A stretch of DNA of 32,433 bases from Herbaspirillum sp. ASV7 (GCF_016429215.1 NZ_JAELUH010000063.1:1-32433), one strand, 5' to 3'. Counted from the first letter of the stretch, positions 23,756-32,031 are shown. Translations and numbers: made by a program. Notes: a model not told the origin generated them from the letters alone.

Positions 23756-24726
23756 TCGAAACGAATGATGCTCTCGCCAGCCGCCGTGGTCTTGGGGACG
23801 GGGCGGAAGGCATGGCCATAGACCACCTCGAAGGTCAGCGGGATCTTGCCATCACGGTTACGCATCGATTCCAGTGCCGCCAACAGGCGCTGGTATTGGT
23901 TGCGGCTGAGCATGCTGCGGCGCCGCGTCTCCAGCGGGTTGCCGCCCCAGGCACGCACGTCGTCCAGCAGGCGTTGCGGGGTCTCGTAGGTGACGGTGAT
24001 GGTCTCCATGTCCATGACCGGCGTGGAAAAGCCGGCATTGACCAGCATGTCGCCGAAGTCGTGCATGTCCACGAAGGGCAAGGTGTGCGGTGCCAGATCG
24101 ATGCTCTCGAAGGCGCTGCGCACTTCACGCAGGGTGTCGGGCCCGAAGCAGGAAAACATCAGCAAGCCTTCCACCCGCAAGACGCGCCGCCACTCGGCGA
24201 AGACGCGGTCGGGCTGGGGATGCCAGTGCAGAGCCAGGTTGGACCAGACCAGGTCCAGCGCATTGGCGGCCAGCGGCAGGCGGGCGAAATCGGCACAGGC
24301 CAGCTGCGGACCATTGGCCGCGGGGCCGGAACCGAGCCACTTGTTGATCGAACCGAACAGACGGTTCATCGCCGACTGGGCGCCGCGCTGGTGTTCGGCG
24401 GCGACCGCCAGCATGCCGTAGGCACCGTCGATGCCGATCACCTGGGCTTCCGGATAGCGCTTTTGCAACACCGGCAGGTCGGCGCCCTCGCCACAACCGG
24501 CATCCAGCACTTCGCGCGGCGCGATCTTGACCAGGGCCAGGCGCTCCTGCATGCGTGCCGACACTTCGCGGCGCAGGAAGTCGGATTCGGCCACGCGTTG
24601 TGGCCGGCCGAAGCGGCGGCGTACCAGGGGCAGGTCGATGGGAGCACTCAGCTTGGCGCTGGCGGAAGGCGGCGGCAGGGACATCGGAGACGGCGGCAAA
24701 AGAACAACGGTGGGCGAGGGGCGCAT
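23740..24726 (-). CDS. BioC-like SAM-dependent methyltransferase
   Basis: A 328-residue class I methyltransferase. The SAM motif is VLDAGCGEGADL (73-84), with an acidic residue at the end of the second strand (VIGIDGAYGML) and the post-IV segment LDLVWSNLALHWHPQPDRVFAEWRRVL. These segments and the long C-terminal half resemble BioC (malonyl-ACP O-methyltransferase, first step of pimeloyl synthesis in biotin formation). In Betaproteobacteria a bioC-like gene is commonly divergent from comF, as here. Without other bio genes nearby the biotin role is not certain. The start at 24726 has a GAGG site; an ATG at 24684 is the alternative. Confidence 0.82.
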   Translation of the reverse strand: MRPSPTVVLLPPSPMSLPPPSASAKLSAPIDLPLVRRRFGRPQRVAESDFLRREVSARMQERLALVKIAPREVLDAGCGEGADLPVLQKRYPEAQVIGIDGAYGMLAVAAEHQRGAQSAMNRLFGSINKWLGSGPAANGPQLACADFARLPLAANALDLVWSNLALHWHPQPDRVFAEWRRVLRVEGLLMFSCFGPDTLREVRSAFESIDLAPHTLPFVDMHDFGDMLVNAGFSTPVMDMETITVTYETPQRLLDDVRAWGGNPLETRRRSMLSRNQYQRLLAALESMRNRDGKIPLTFEVVYGHAFRPVPKTTAAGESIIRFERPPR

Positions 24727-24766
24727 CGGCGCCGCCTCGACAGATGAACAGATCGACAGGGGCTGA

Positions 24767-24775
24767 TGCGATAAT
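24767..24775 (+). promoter_or_regulatory. Candidate extended -10 promoter for the comF-like gene
   Basis: TGCGATAAT reads as TG-n-GATAAT, 44 bases before the ATG at 24820, in the divergent region with the methyltransferase gene. No clear -35 is seen. Confidence 0.4.
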
Positions 24776-24819
24776 GCGCGTAGTTTAGTCGAAATCCATT
24801 TTTACCGGGCGCACCACGC

Positions 24820-25656
24820 ATGGATGTCAAACCGCCAAAATCCGCTCCTGCCAAGACCGCGGCTGCCGGCTATCGCCGCGCGGGTGGCGTGGCCCCGAAG
24901 AAGCCCGCCGAGCCGGGCTGGATTGGCCGCATGCTGGCACGCGTGCCGCCCCTGTTGCCCTCCTCCTGCGCCCTGTGCGGCGCCCCCGGGCGCGAGAACC
25001 TCTGCATGCCCTGCCACAAGCGCTTCTACACGCGCCAGCATCGCCGCTGCATCCAGTGCGCCCTGCCCATGCCGGTGACCGGAAAAGAGCTACGCTGCGG
25101 CGCCTGCCTGAAGGACCGCCCGGCCTTCGACGCCACCATCGTGGCCACCGATTACTTCGCCCCCTCGGATCACCTGGCCCTGGCCCTGAAATTCGGTGGC
25201 GACCTGCGCCTGGCGCCGCTGCTGGCGCGCCTGATCCATGATGCCACGCTGCGCAATCCGGTCCCCGGCAGCGAGGTGCAGCTGGCCATGCCGACCCTGC
25301 TGGCACCGGTGCCACTGGGCCGCGAGCGCCTGCAGGAGCGGGGCTTCAACCAGGCACTGGAGATCGCCCGGCCGTTGTCGCGCCTGCTGGAGATCCCCCT
25401 GCACGCCCAGTTGCTGGAACGCAAGAAGGAAACCCAGGCGCAATCGGCCCTGCCGGTGGCTGCCCGCGCCCGCAACATGCGCTCGGCCTTCGCCCTGCCC
25501 TTCGCCGCCATGGACCAGGTGCGCGGCCTGCATGTGGGCATCGTCGACGATGTCATGACCACCGGTGCCACCTTGAATGAGGTGGCGATCGTGCTCAAGC
25601 GGCACGGCGCCAGGCGCGTGACCAACCTGGTCTTTGCGCGCACCCTGCCGACCTGA
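24820..25656 (+). CDS. ComF-family phosphoribosyltransferase-like protein
   Basis: A 278-residue protein with two zinc-ribbon-like cysteine clusters near the N-terminus (C50, C53, C62, C65 and C77, C80, C93, C96) followed by a type I phosphoribosyltransferase domain. The PRPP-binding loop reads VGIVDDVMTTGATL (about 239-252), and the segment PVPLGRERLQERGFNQALEIARPLS is the family hallmark. ComF proteins are required for DNA uptake in naturally competent bacteria, but homologues (GntX) exist in non-competent species, so the cellular role is open. The first 35 residues are basic and low in conservation. The trmL gene follows 36 bases downstream. Confidence 0.9.
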   Translation: MDVKPPKSAPAKTAAAGYRRAGGVAPKKPAEPGWIGRMLARVPPLLPSSCALCGAPGRENLCMPCHKRFYTRQHRRCIQCALPMPVTGKELRCGACLKDRPAFDATIVATDYFAPSDHLALALKFGGDLRLAPLLARLIHDATLRNPVPGSEVQLAMPTLLAPVPLGRERLQERGFNQALEIARPLSRLLEIPLHAQLLERKKETQAQSALPVAARARNMRSAFALPFAAMDQVRGLHVGIVDDVMTTGATLNEVAIVLKRHGARRVTNLVFARTLPT

Positions 25657-25692
25657 GCGCGGGTCGGCATCTTTTTTCCGCAGGAGAGTTTT

Positions 25693-26175
25693 TTGTTCCA
25701 CGTCGTCCTGGTCGAGCCGGAGATCCCTCCCAATACCGGCAACATCATCCGCCTGTGCGCCAATACCGGCGCGCAATTGCACCTGGTCGAACCGCTCGGC
25801 TTCCCGCTCGATGACGCCAAGATGCGTCGCGCCGGGCTGGATTACCACGAATACGCCAACATGCAGGTCCATCCCGACTGGGAGAGCTTCCTGGCCCATC
25901 GCCGCGCAGATCCGCAGTTCGATGAAAGTCGCATGTTCGCCATGACTACGCATGGCTCCACCCCCTTCGCCGGCCTGGCGTTCCGCCCCGGTGACACCTT
26001 CGTCTTCGGCTCGGAGACACGTGGCCTGGCGCCCGAGCGGCGCGAGTCCTTCCCCACCACGCAACGCATCCGCCTGCCGATGCGGCCGGGCAATCGCAGC
26101 ATCAACCTCTCCAATACGGTGGCGGTGGTGGTCTATGAGGCCTGGCGCCAGAATGGCTATGACGGCGGTAGCTGA
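25693..26175 (+). CDS. trmL: tRNA (cytidine(34)-2'-O)-methyltransferase
   Basis: SPOUT-class enzyme that 2'-O-methylates the wobble base of leucine tRNAs. The 160-residue length is standard. Motifs: NTGNIIRLCANTGAQLHLVEPLGF (about 15-38, in two blocks), FVFGSETRGL, and RSINLSNTVAVVVYEAWRQ at the C-terminus, which form the trefoil-knot SAM site. Translation starts at a TTG (25693), with AGGAGA properly spaced upstream; the next ATG is far inside conserved sequence. It probably shares a transcript with the comF-like gene and ends at a strong terminator. Confidence 0.95.
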   Translation: MFHVVLVEPEIPPNTGNIIRLCANTGAQLHLVEPLGFPLDDAKMRRAGLDYHEYANMQVHPDWESFLAHRRADPQFDESRMFAMTTHGSTPFAGLAFRPGDTFVFGSETRGLAPERRESFPTTQRIRLPMRPGNRSINLSNTVAVVVYEAWRQNGYDGGS

Positions 26176-26193
26176 ACAAACCATGCGCCCATG

Positions 26194-26226
26194 AAAAAAC
26201 GGCTCCCGCGGGAGCCGTTTTCCTTT
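26194..26226. terminator. Bidirectional terminator between trmL and the ABC operon
   Basis: AAAACGGCTCC (26196-26206) pairs with GGAGCCGTTTT (26211-26221) around CGCG. T tracts are present in both directions, so it serves both convergent transcripts. Confidence 0.92.
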
Positions 26227-26247
26227 GCCTCACAGCCTGCTGCCAGG

Positions 26248-27042
26248 TCACCCCAGCAACAACGCGTCGTCGGAGAGCTTCTCGCCGCGCGTCTGCTCGA
26301 ACATCTTGAGCAGGTCCGGCACGTCCAGCCCGGCGCGTTCCTGGCCCGACACGTCCAGCACCACGCGGCCCTGGTGCAGCATCACGGTGCGGTCGCCGTA
26401 GTCCAGCGCCTGGCGCATGCTGTGGGTCACCATCATGGTGGTCAGCTTGCTCTCGGAGACGATCTTGGCCGTCAGCTCCAGCACGAAGGCGGCGGTCTTC
26501 GGATCCAGGGCGGCAGTGTGCTCGTCCAGCAGCAGGATGCGCGACGGCTGCAGCGAGGCCATCAACAGGCTCACCGCCTGGCGCTGGCCGCCCGAGAGCA
26601 GGCCGATGCGGTCGGTCAGGCGATTCTCCAGGCCCAGGTTGAGGATGGCGAGCTTTTCGCGGAACAGTTCACGCATCTTGCCGCGAATGGCGAAGTTGAA
26701 GCCGCGACGACGGCCGCGCGCCATGGCCAGGGCCATGTTCTCCTCGATGGTCAGCGCCTCGCAGGTGCCGGCCATCGGATCCTGGAACACCCGCGCGACC
26801 AGGCCGGCGCGGTCCCAGGCCTGCTTGCGGGTGACGTCGGTACCATCGATCTCGATCTTGCCGGTATCAACCAGCAGGTCACCCGAGATGGCGTTGAGGA
26901 AGGTGGACTTGCCGGCGCCGTTGGAGCCGATCACGGCCACGAACTGGCCGGTCGGGATTTCCAGCGAGAGGCCGCGCAGGGCCGGGTTCTCGATGGGCGT
27001 GCCGGGATTGAAGGTGATCTTGAGATCGGTGGCTTTCAACAT
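26248..27042 (-). CDS. ABC transporter ATP-binding protein
   Basis: Cytoplasmic ATPase of the importer encoded at 26248-30160, 264 residues. Walker A is GSNGAGKST at 39-47, the Q-loop is in ARVFQDPMAGT, the signature is LLSGGQRQAV, Walker B is RILLLDEHTAALDP and the switch His is in VTHSMRQAL. Glu of Walker B is followed by H rather than the usual P (DEHTAAL), a feature of this importer subfamily. It begins two bases after the permease stop, so the two are translationally linked. Substrate is set by the binding proteins. Confidence 0.92.
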   Translation of the reverse strand: MLKATDLKITFNPGTPIENPALRGLSLEIPTGQFVAVIGSNGAGKSTFLNAISGDLLVDTGKIEIDGTDVTRKQAWDRAGLVARVFQDPMAGTCEALTIEENMALAMARGRRRGFNFAIRGKMRELFREKLAILNLGLENRLTDRIGLLSGGQRQAVSLLMASLQPSRILLLDEHTAALDPKTAAFVLELTAKIVSESKLTTMMVTHSMRQALDYGDRTVMLHQGRVVLDVSGQERAGLDVPDLLKMFEQTRGEKLSDDALLLG

Positions 27043-27043
27043 C

Positions 27044-27937
27044 TCAGGCTCCCTTCTTCAGCAGTTTCAACTTGCGCTTGCCCATGGGCAGCACCAGGGC
27101 CAGCATCACCAGCACGGCAGTCACCAGGTTCAGGTCTTGCGCCTGCAGGCCGATGAAGTCGCTGTTGAGCGCCAGGGCGATGAAGAAGCGATACAGGATC
27201 GCCCCCAGGATCACCGCCAGCGTGGTCCACACCAGGCGGCGCGCCGGCAGGATGTTCTCGCCGATGATGACCGCCGCCAGGCCAATGACGATGGTGCCGA
27301 TGCCCATCGAAATGTCGGAGCCCCCCTGGGTCTGCGCAAACAGCGCGCCGGCCAGCGCCACCAGCGAATTGGCCAGCGCCATGCCGGCCAGCGTGGCGCG
27401 GCCGGTGGCGATGCCCTGGGCGCGCGCCATGCGCGCGTTGGCGCCGGTGGCACGCATGGCCAGGCCGATCTCGGAGGAGAAGAACCAGTCCAGCAGCAGC
27501 TTGGCGGCAATCACCACCACCAGGAGGATCAGCGGACGGCCCACATAGTCGGGGATCCAGTCCGGCTGCAGGATGGTGAAGATGGTCGGTTCGGAGATCA
27601 GCGGCACGTTGGGCTTGCCCATCACGCGCAGGTTGATCGAGTACAGCGCGATCATCATCAGGATACTGGCCAGCAGGTCCATGATCTTCAGGCGCACGTT
27701 CAGCCAGGCCGTGGTGAAACCAGCCAGGGCACCCGCCAGCAAGGCGACGAAGGTCGCCAGGAAGGGGTTGTAGCCGGCGGCGATCATGGTCGCGGCCACG
27801 GCGCCACCCAGCGGGAAACTGCCATCGACGGTCAGGTCAGGGAAAACCAGAATGCGGAAGGAGATCAGCACTCCGAGGGCCACGAGGCTGAAAATCAGGC
27901 CGATTTCCAGTGCGCCCAAGAGGGTATACAGCGACAT
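27044..27937 (-). CDS. ABC transporter permease (TrpX-associated/branched-chain-like type)
   Basis: A 297-residue inner-membrane permease with about eight to nine helices. FPDLTVDGSFPLGGAVAATMIAAG (split over about 33-56) and ALANSLVALAGALFAQTQGG match the permease family that pairs with PF04392 binding proteins; it is distantly related to branched-chain amino-acid permeases. It follows the second binding-protein gene, but a strong terminator lies between them, so it is probably expressed at a lower level. The following ATPase gene is directly adjacent. Confidence 0.88.
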   Translation of the reverse strand: MSLYTLLGALEIGLIFSLVALGVLISFRILVFPDLTVDGSFPLGGAVAATMIAAGYNPFLATFVALLAGALAGFTTAWLNVRLKIMDLLASILMMIALYSINLRVMGKPNVPLISEPTIFTILQPDWIPDYVGRPLILLVVVIAAKLLLDWFFSSEIGLAMRATGANARMARAQGIATGRATLAGMALANSLVALAGALFAQTQGGSDISMGIGTIVIGLAAVIIGENILPARRLVWTTLAVILGAILYRFFIALALNSDFIGLQAQDLNLVTAVLVMLALVLPMGKRKLKLLKKGA

Positions 27938-27951
27938 AAAAGGACTTTCTT

Positions 27952-27994
27952 AAAAAACACATTCGGCATTGCGCGGTACGCTAATGCCGAATGT
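27952..27994 (-). terminator. Intrinsic terminator between binding-protein and permease genes
   Basis: On the minus strand ACATTCGGCATT and AATGCCGAATGT (27959-27970 and 27983-27994) form a perfect 12-base stem followed by GTTTTTTA. It lies between the binding-protein stop (28070) and permease start (27937), so readthrough would set permease level. Confidence 0.88.
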
Positions 27995-28069
27995 CTTCTG
28001 CGTTGCGCCGTCAGCCGCAGGGGTGGTGCGACTGCCGGCGATGCACGTGTGGCCCGGTGGGGGCCGGCT

Positions 28070-29041
28070 TCAGTTAAGGACCTTGGTGGCCGACTTCAGG
28101 AACTCCGGCGACAGGGTCACGCCTTGCTTCTGCGCGGCCGCGGTGTTGACGTACAGCTCCAGATTCTTCACGGGCGAGGAAGCGATCTCGCCCGCCTTCT
28201 CGCCGCGCAGGATACGCGCCACGACCTTGCCGGTCTGGCGCCCCATGTCATAGAAATTCACGCCCAGGGCCGCGACCGCGCCACGCTTGACGCTGCCGGT
28301 ATCGGAGGCGATCAGCGGGATCTTGGCATCGTTGCAGACCTTGGCCAGCGATTCGAAGACCGACACCACGTTGTTGTCGGTGGTGGTGTACATCACATCG
28401 ATCTTGCCGATCAGGCTCTTGGCGGCCGGGGCCACGTCCACCGAACGCGGCGCGGCGGCTTCCACCAGGGTCAGGCCCGCCTTCTGCAGCTCGCCCTTGA
28501 TGTTGTTCAGGGCCGAGACGGAATTGGCTTCGCCCGGATTGTAAACCACGCCGACCCGCTTGGCCTCGGGCACCACGCGCTTGATGATCTCGACCTGCTT
28601 GGCCGGATCGAGCATGTGCGACAGGCCGGTCACGTTGGTGCCGGAAGGCTTCCAGTCCTTGACCAGCTGGGCGGCCATGGGATCGGCGATGGCCGAGTAG
28701 ACGATGGGAATGGTCTTGGTCGCGGCCACCAGCGGCTGGGCCGAGGGGGTGCCGATGGCGACGATGACGTCGGGATTGTCACCCACGAACTTCTTGGCGA
28801 TCTGGCCCGCCGTGCCGGCGTTGGCCTGGGCGCTCTGGAAATCCCACTTCAGGTTCTTGCCCGGCTCGAAGCCTTCGGCAATCAGTTCATCCTTGGTGCC
28901 GTCACGCACGGCGTCCAGCGCCGGGTGCTCGACGAAGGAGGTGATGGCCACCACCTTCTCGGCGGCCAGCGCCGAGGCGCAGATGGCGCTCAGGGCCAGC
29001 GCACCGGCGATGGCGCGCAATGACTTGGATACTGCAAACAT
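28070..29041 (-). CDS. ABC transporter substrate-binding protein (PF04392 family), copy 2
   Basis: A 323-residue periplasmic binding protein with a signal peptide (about 1-26, ASALA-AE). The family signature is strong: VEHPALDAVRDGTKDEL, AQANAGTAGQIAKKFV, SAQPLVAATKTIPIVYSAIADP and GVNFYDMGRQTGKVVARIL. PF04392 members include TrpX-type proteins linked to aromatic amino acids, but substrates are rarely proven. The ATG at 29041 follows a strong GAGGAG site, so it was preferred over the upstream ATG at 29071. It is a close paralogue of the 29180-30160 product, by eye roughly 70% identical. Confidence 0.9.
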   Translation of the reverse strand: MFAVSKSLRAIAGALALSAICASALAAEKVVAITSFVEHPALDAVRDGTKDELIAEGFEPGKNLKWDFQSAQANAGTAGQIAKKFVGDNPDVIVAIGTPSAQPLVAATKTIPIVYSAIADPMAAQLVKDWKPSGTNVTGLSHMLDPAKQVEIIKRVVPEAKRVGVVYNPGEANSVSALNNIKGELQKAGLTLVEAAAPRSVDVAPAAKSLIGKIDVMYTTTDNNVVSVFESLAKVCNDAKIPLIASDTGSVKRGAVAALGVNFYDMGRQTGKVVARILRGEKAGEIASSPVKNLELYVNTAAAQKQGVTLSPEFLKSATKVLN

Positions 29042-29140
29042 GGTCCTCTCCTCTTTCATGGTGGTCGGCACCTCGGCCTGTTCTTGGCCGGGCCCCTTAT
29101 TCGTATGGGACGAACGGTCTTGCCTGCGCCAGATAAAGAC

Positions 29141-29162
29141 GATCCCGCTCGCAAGCGGGATC
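29141..29162 (-). terminator. Hairpin between the tandem binding-protein genes
   Basis: GATCCCGCT (29141-29149) and AGCGGGATC (29154-29162) form a perfect 9-base stem with a 4-base loop, just after the stop of the first binding-protein gene. The following T tract is poor, so it may attenuate or stabilise the transcript rather than end it. Confidence 0.5.
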
Positions 29163-29179
29163 CTCGGGCGTCGAATCGG

Positions 29180-30160
29180 TTATTGCTTGATGACGGTCTT
29201 GGCCGAGCTGACCAGTTCCGGTGCCAGGGTCACGCCCTGCTTCTGGGCGGCGGCGGTATTGACGAACAGCTCCAGCTTGCTGCTGGTGGCCGAGGGAATG
29301 TCACCCGGCTTTTCACCCTTGAGGATGCGGCCGACCACCTTGCCGGTCTGGCGACCCAGGTCGTAGTAGTTCACGCCCAGGGCGGCGATGGCGCCACGCT
29401 TGACGCTGTCGGTGTCGGAGGCCACCAGGGGGATCTTGGCATCGTTGCCGACCTTCACCAGGGCTTCATAGGCCGAGACCACGTTGTTGTCGGTATTGGT
29501 GTAGATCACATCGACCTTGCCGATCAGGCTCTTGGCGGCGCTGCCGACGTCCACCGAACGGGGCGCGGCGGCCTCCACCAGGGTCATGCCGGACTTGCTC
29601 AGCAGTTCCTTCAGGGCCTTGACGACCACGGCCGAGTTGGCTTCACCGGGGTTGTAGACCATGCCCACGCGCTTGGCATTGGGCACGACACGCTTGATCA
29701 GCTCGACCTGCTTGTCCAGTTCCAGCAGGTCCGACACGCCGGTGACGTTGGTGCCGGAAGCCTTCCAGTCCTTCACCAGCTGTGCGGCGACGGGGTCGGT
29801 CACGCCGGAATAGATCACCGGAATCGACTTGGTAGCGGCCACCAGGGCTTGCGCCGACGGGGTGGCGATGGCCACGATGGCATCGGGCTTGTCGCCCACG
29901 AACTTGCGGGCGATCTGGGCGGCGGTGCCGGTATTGCCCTGGGCGCTCTGGTATTCCCACTTCAGGTTCTTGCCGGCTTCGAAGCCTTCTTCCTTCAACT
30001 CATCCTTGACGCCATCACGCACGGCATCCAGGGCCGGGTGTTCGACGATGGCTGTCACGGCGACCGACTTGTCCGCCGCCATGGCGGGGGCAGAGCACAC
30101 GGCAGCCAGGGACAGGGCGGCAACCATGGCGCGCAGCGTCAGCTTGTTGTTGTAGGACAT
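29180..30160 (-). CDS. ABC transporter substrate-binding protein (PF04392 family), copy 1
   Basis: A 326-residue periplasmic binding protein, first gene of the importer operon. The signal peptide (about 1-28) ends PAMA-AD. The mature sequence parallels the downstream copy throughout (VEHPALDAVRDGVKDEL, DTDSVKRGAIAALGVNYYDLGRQTGKVVGRIL). The two differ most near the N-terminus and at scattered surface positions, which may mean different substrates or affinities. AGGGAGA precedes the ATG. A good sigma-70 promoter lies at 30206-30234. Substrate is unknown; aromatic amino acids are one possibility from the family. Confidence 0.9.
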   Translation of the reverse strand: MSYNNKLTLRAMVAALSLAAVCSAPAMAADKSVAVTAIVEHPALDAVRDGVKDELKEEGFEAGKNLKWEYQSAQGNTGTAAQIARKFVGDKPDAIVAIATPSAQALVAATKSIPVIYSGVTDPVAAQLVKDWKASGTNVTGVSDLLELDKQVELIKRVVPNAKRVGMVYNPGEANSAVVVKALKELLSKSGMTLVEAAAPRSVDVGSAAKSLIGKVDVIYTNTDNNVVSAYEALVKVGNDAKIPLVASDTDSVKRGAIAALGVNYYDLGRQTGKVVGRILKGEKPGDIPSATSSKLELFVNTAAAQKQGVTLAPELVSSAKTVIKQ

Positions 30161-30205
30161 GCAGTCTCCCTTGGAAAAATGGATGGAATACCCGAAAAGA
30201 CGCTA

Positions 30206-30234
30206 AGTCTAGCCTAGCGCATCTGAACAATCAA
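30206..30234 (-). promoter_or_regulatory. Sigma-70 promoter of the ABC importer operon
   Basis: On the minus strand TTGATT (30234-30229), a 17-base spacer, and TAGACT (30211-30206) form a near-consensus promoter. The start would be near 30199, giving a leader of about 38 bases. Confidence 0.65.
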
Positions 30235-30396
30235 TTTGCATGGCGGCATGGCCAAAACGCCAGGCGCCAAGCCTGCGCCACGATTTCCGAAAAGCAACAA
30301 TTTATCAGCGACAACACTCGCATTCCCGCCGTGCCGGCTCCGATCCTGGCCACATAGTCAGTATTGACCGGGCGCAGGCGAGGGCCGGCCCGGCAT

Positions 30397-30405
30397 TGCT
30401 ATAAT
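30397..30405 (+). promoter_or_regulatory. Extended -10 promoter of the DUF2946/PCu(A)C genes
   Basis: TGCTATAAT is a perfect extended -10 (TG-n-TATAAT). Transcription would start around 30411-30413, at or next to the ATG at 30414, implying a leaderless or nearly leaderless message. Confidence 0.6.
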
Positions 30406-30413
30406 CCCAGCCC

Positions 30414-30806
30414 ATGCCTTCCCGCCCTTCCCTGCCGCGCTACGCCCCTCGCCGCCCCCGGCCGCGGGTGTGGCTGAGCCTGTGGCTGGTGCTGGCCATG
30501 CTGGCCGCGCCGTGGCAGGCGCAGGCCGTCGGGCAAGGTCGTGGCGAGAGCCGCGAAGGCCGCAATATAGGCGTCATGGCCATCTGCAGTGTGGCCGGCG
30601 GCGCACCCGGCAGCGCTCCCGCCCATCCGGCGGCCGGCCACTGCAACCTGTGCTGCACCGGTCAGGCAGCCACCACGCTGCCCCCCTCGATGCCGCTGGC
30701 GGCTGCGGCCTCCGGCATCAGTTACCCGCTGGCAGCGGCCATCCCCACCCTCCGTTCGGCCAGCCTGGCACCGGGCAGCGCGCAGGCGCGTGCGCCACCG
30801 GCCTGA
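30414..30806 (+). CDS. DUF2946-family protein
   Basis: A 130-residue protein with a basic N-terminus (PSRPSLPRYAPRRPRPR), a signal or membrane segment (about 18-38, ending AQA) and a short mature part with two cysteine sites, AICSV and GHCNLCCTG (about 75-83). This layout fits DUF2946, a family commonly found next to copper chaperones and TonB receptors. A role in copper handling is inferred from the following PCu(A)C gene. No ribosome site precedes the ATG, consistent with a leaderless start. The C-terminal half is Ala/Pro-rich. Confidence 0.72.
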   Translation: MPSRPSLPRYAPRRPRPRVWLSLWLVLAMLAAPWQAQAVGQGRGESREGRNIGVMAICSVAGGAPGSAPAHPAAGHCNLCCTGQAATTLPPSMPLAAAASGISYPLAAAIPTLRSASLAPGSAQARAPPA

Positions 30807-30893
30807 TCCTCCTCCGACCCGCTCGCAATACCCAGGAGGCACAGGCGCAGTTGCGCCGGCCTCGCCAATGAAGATCAACCAGGATAGAAGACC

Positions 30894-31406
30894 ATGAAAC
30901 AGCTTTTCCAACGCCTCGCTCTTACCGCCGCCCTGCTGGGCAGCGCCGCCCTGTCGCACGCCCATGAATACAAGCTCGGCCAGCTCGACATCGGCCATCC
31001 CTACGCCCGTGCCACCGTGCCCGGCCAGCCGGCTGCCGGTGCCTACCTGAGCATCGAGAACAAGGGCAGCGCGCCGGACCGCCTGGTGGGCGTGTCCTCG
31101 CCGGTGGCCAAGTCCGGCGAGATCCACACCATGTCCATGGAAGGCAATCTGATGAAGATGCGTGAAGTCGACGGCGGCCTGGAAGTCAAACCCGGCCAGA
31201 AGATCGCCATGCAGCCGGGCAATGGCTACCACATCATGCTAATGGGCCTGTCGCGTCCGCTCAAGGCTGGCGAGAAGGTGCCGGCCACCCTGACCTTCGA
31301 GAAGGCTGGCAAGATCGACGTGACCTTCAACGTGGAAGACCCGGCCGCTGCAGGCAAGGATGACATGGGTGACATGAAGGACATGAAGGGCCATATGCAC
31401 CACTGA
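30894..31406 (+). CDS. Periplasmic copper chaperone PCu(A)C
   Basis: A 170-residue secreted copper-binding protein with a signal peptide (1-23, SHA-H). The PCu(A)C cupredoxin fold is shown by GHPYARATVPGQPAAGAYL and the copper ligands H78, M89, H113 and M115 (HTMSMEGNLMKM and HIMLM). The C-terminal tail (DDMGDMKDMKGHMHH) is Met/His-rich and may bind further copper. PCu(A)C proteins supply Cu(I) to CuA of oxidase subunit II, often with Sco, which links this gene to the cox locus at 13630-23299. It lies 87 bases after the DUF2946 gene, with an AGGA site before the ATG. Confidence 0.94.
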   Translation: MKQLFQRLALTAALLGSAALSHAHEYKLGQLDIGHPYARATVPGQPAAGAYLSIENKGSAPDRLVGVSSPVAKSGEIHTMSMEGNLMKMREVDGGLEVKPGQKIAMQPGNGYHIMLMGLSRPLKAGEKVPATLTFEKAGKIDVTFNVEDPAAAGKDDMGDMKDMKGHMHH

Positions 31407-31430
31407 TCAGCCCTACCGCGCTGAAACGAC

Positions 31431-31468
31431 AAGGCCGGCAGCGAGCGTAGCGCTCCTGCCGGCCTTGT
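31431..31468. terminator. Bidirectional hairpin terminator after the copper chaperone gene
   Basis: AAGGCCGGCAG (31431-31441) pairs with CTGCCGGCCTT (31456-31466), with an inner GAGCG/CGCTC stem. It lies between two convergent genes; the T tracts are short on both sides. Confidence 0.75.
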
Positions 31469-31492
31469 CATTGGCGGCCTGCTCGGCGTGGC

Positions 31493-31975
31493 TCAGCCGG
31501 CCAGCTTGCGCACCTTGGCCAGCAGCTTGGTGGTGGAGCGGTCGTGCTCGAAGGCGATCGCCAACACCTGCCCACCATAGGCAGCCACGGCCTGGCCTTC
31601 CGGGATGGCCTGCATGTCGTAGTCGCCGCCCTTGACGTAGATCTCGGGACGGGCTTGCTGCACGGCTTCCAGGGCGGTGTCTTCATCGAAGGGGACCACC
31701 AGCGAGACCGATTCCAGCGCGGCCAGCACGGCCATGCGGTCTTCGCAGGTATTGATGGGGCGGTCATCCCCTTTGCCCAGACGCTTGACCGAGGCATCCG
31801 TATTGGCCGCCACCACCAGCGAAGCGCCCTGGGCGCGGGCCTGGGCCAGGTAGGTCACATGACCACGGTGCAGGATATCGAACACGCCATTGGTCATCAC
31901 CACCGGCTTGGGCAGTTGGGCCACGCGCTGCTTGAGTTCTTCGCGGGTGCAGAGTTTGGATTCGAAGTCGGCCAT
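31493..31975 (-). CDS. rfaE2: D-glycero-beta-D-manno-heptose 1-phosphate adenylyltransferase
   Basis: Activates heptose 1-phosphate to ADP-heptose for the inner core of lipopolysaccharide. The 160-residue protein is the stand-alone adenylyltransferase domain (equivalent to the C-terminal half of HldE). The nucleotidyltransferase signature is TNGVFDILHRGHV (28-40) with the HxGH motif at 36-39; RPINTCEDRMAVLAAL and VKGGDYD are further family segments. The ATG at 31975 was chosen over the longer frame, whose extra residues cross the terminator at 32032-32061. The ribosome site is weak. Confidence 0.93.
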   Translation of the reverse strand: MADFESKLCTREELKQRVAQLPKPVVMTNGVFDILHRGHVTYLAQARAQGASLVVAANTDASVKRLGKGDDRPINTCEDRMAVLAALESVSLVVPFDEDTALEAVQQARPEIYVKGGDYDMQAIPEGQAVAAYGGQVLAIAFEHDRSTTKLLAKVRKLAG

Positions 31976-32031
31976 CGTGATGTGCTCGGTTGGACTATGG
32001 GGTTGCTCGGAACGGAACGTCGCCCGTGCCA

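Noticed and set aside
29101..29170. Possible riboswitch or amino-acid attenuator between the binding-protein genes
   Set aside because: Only a simple 9-base hairpin is visible, with no leader peptide or aptamer-like structure.
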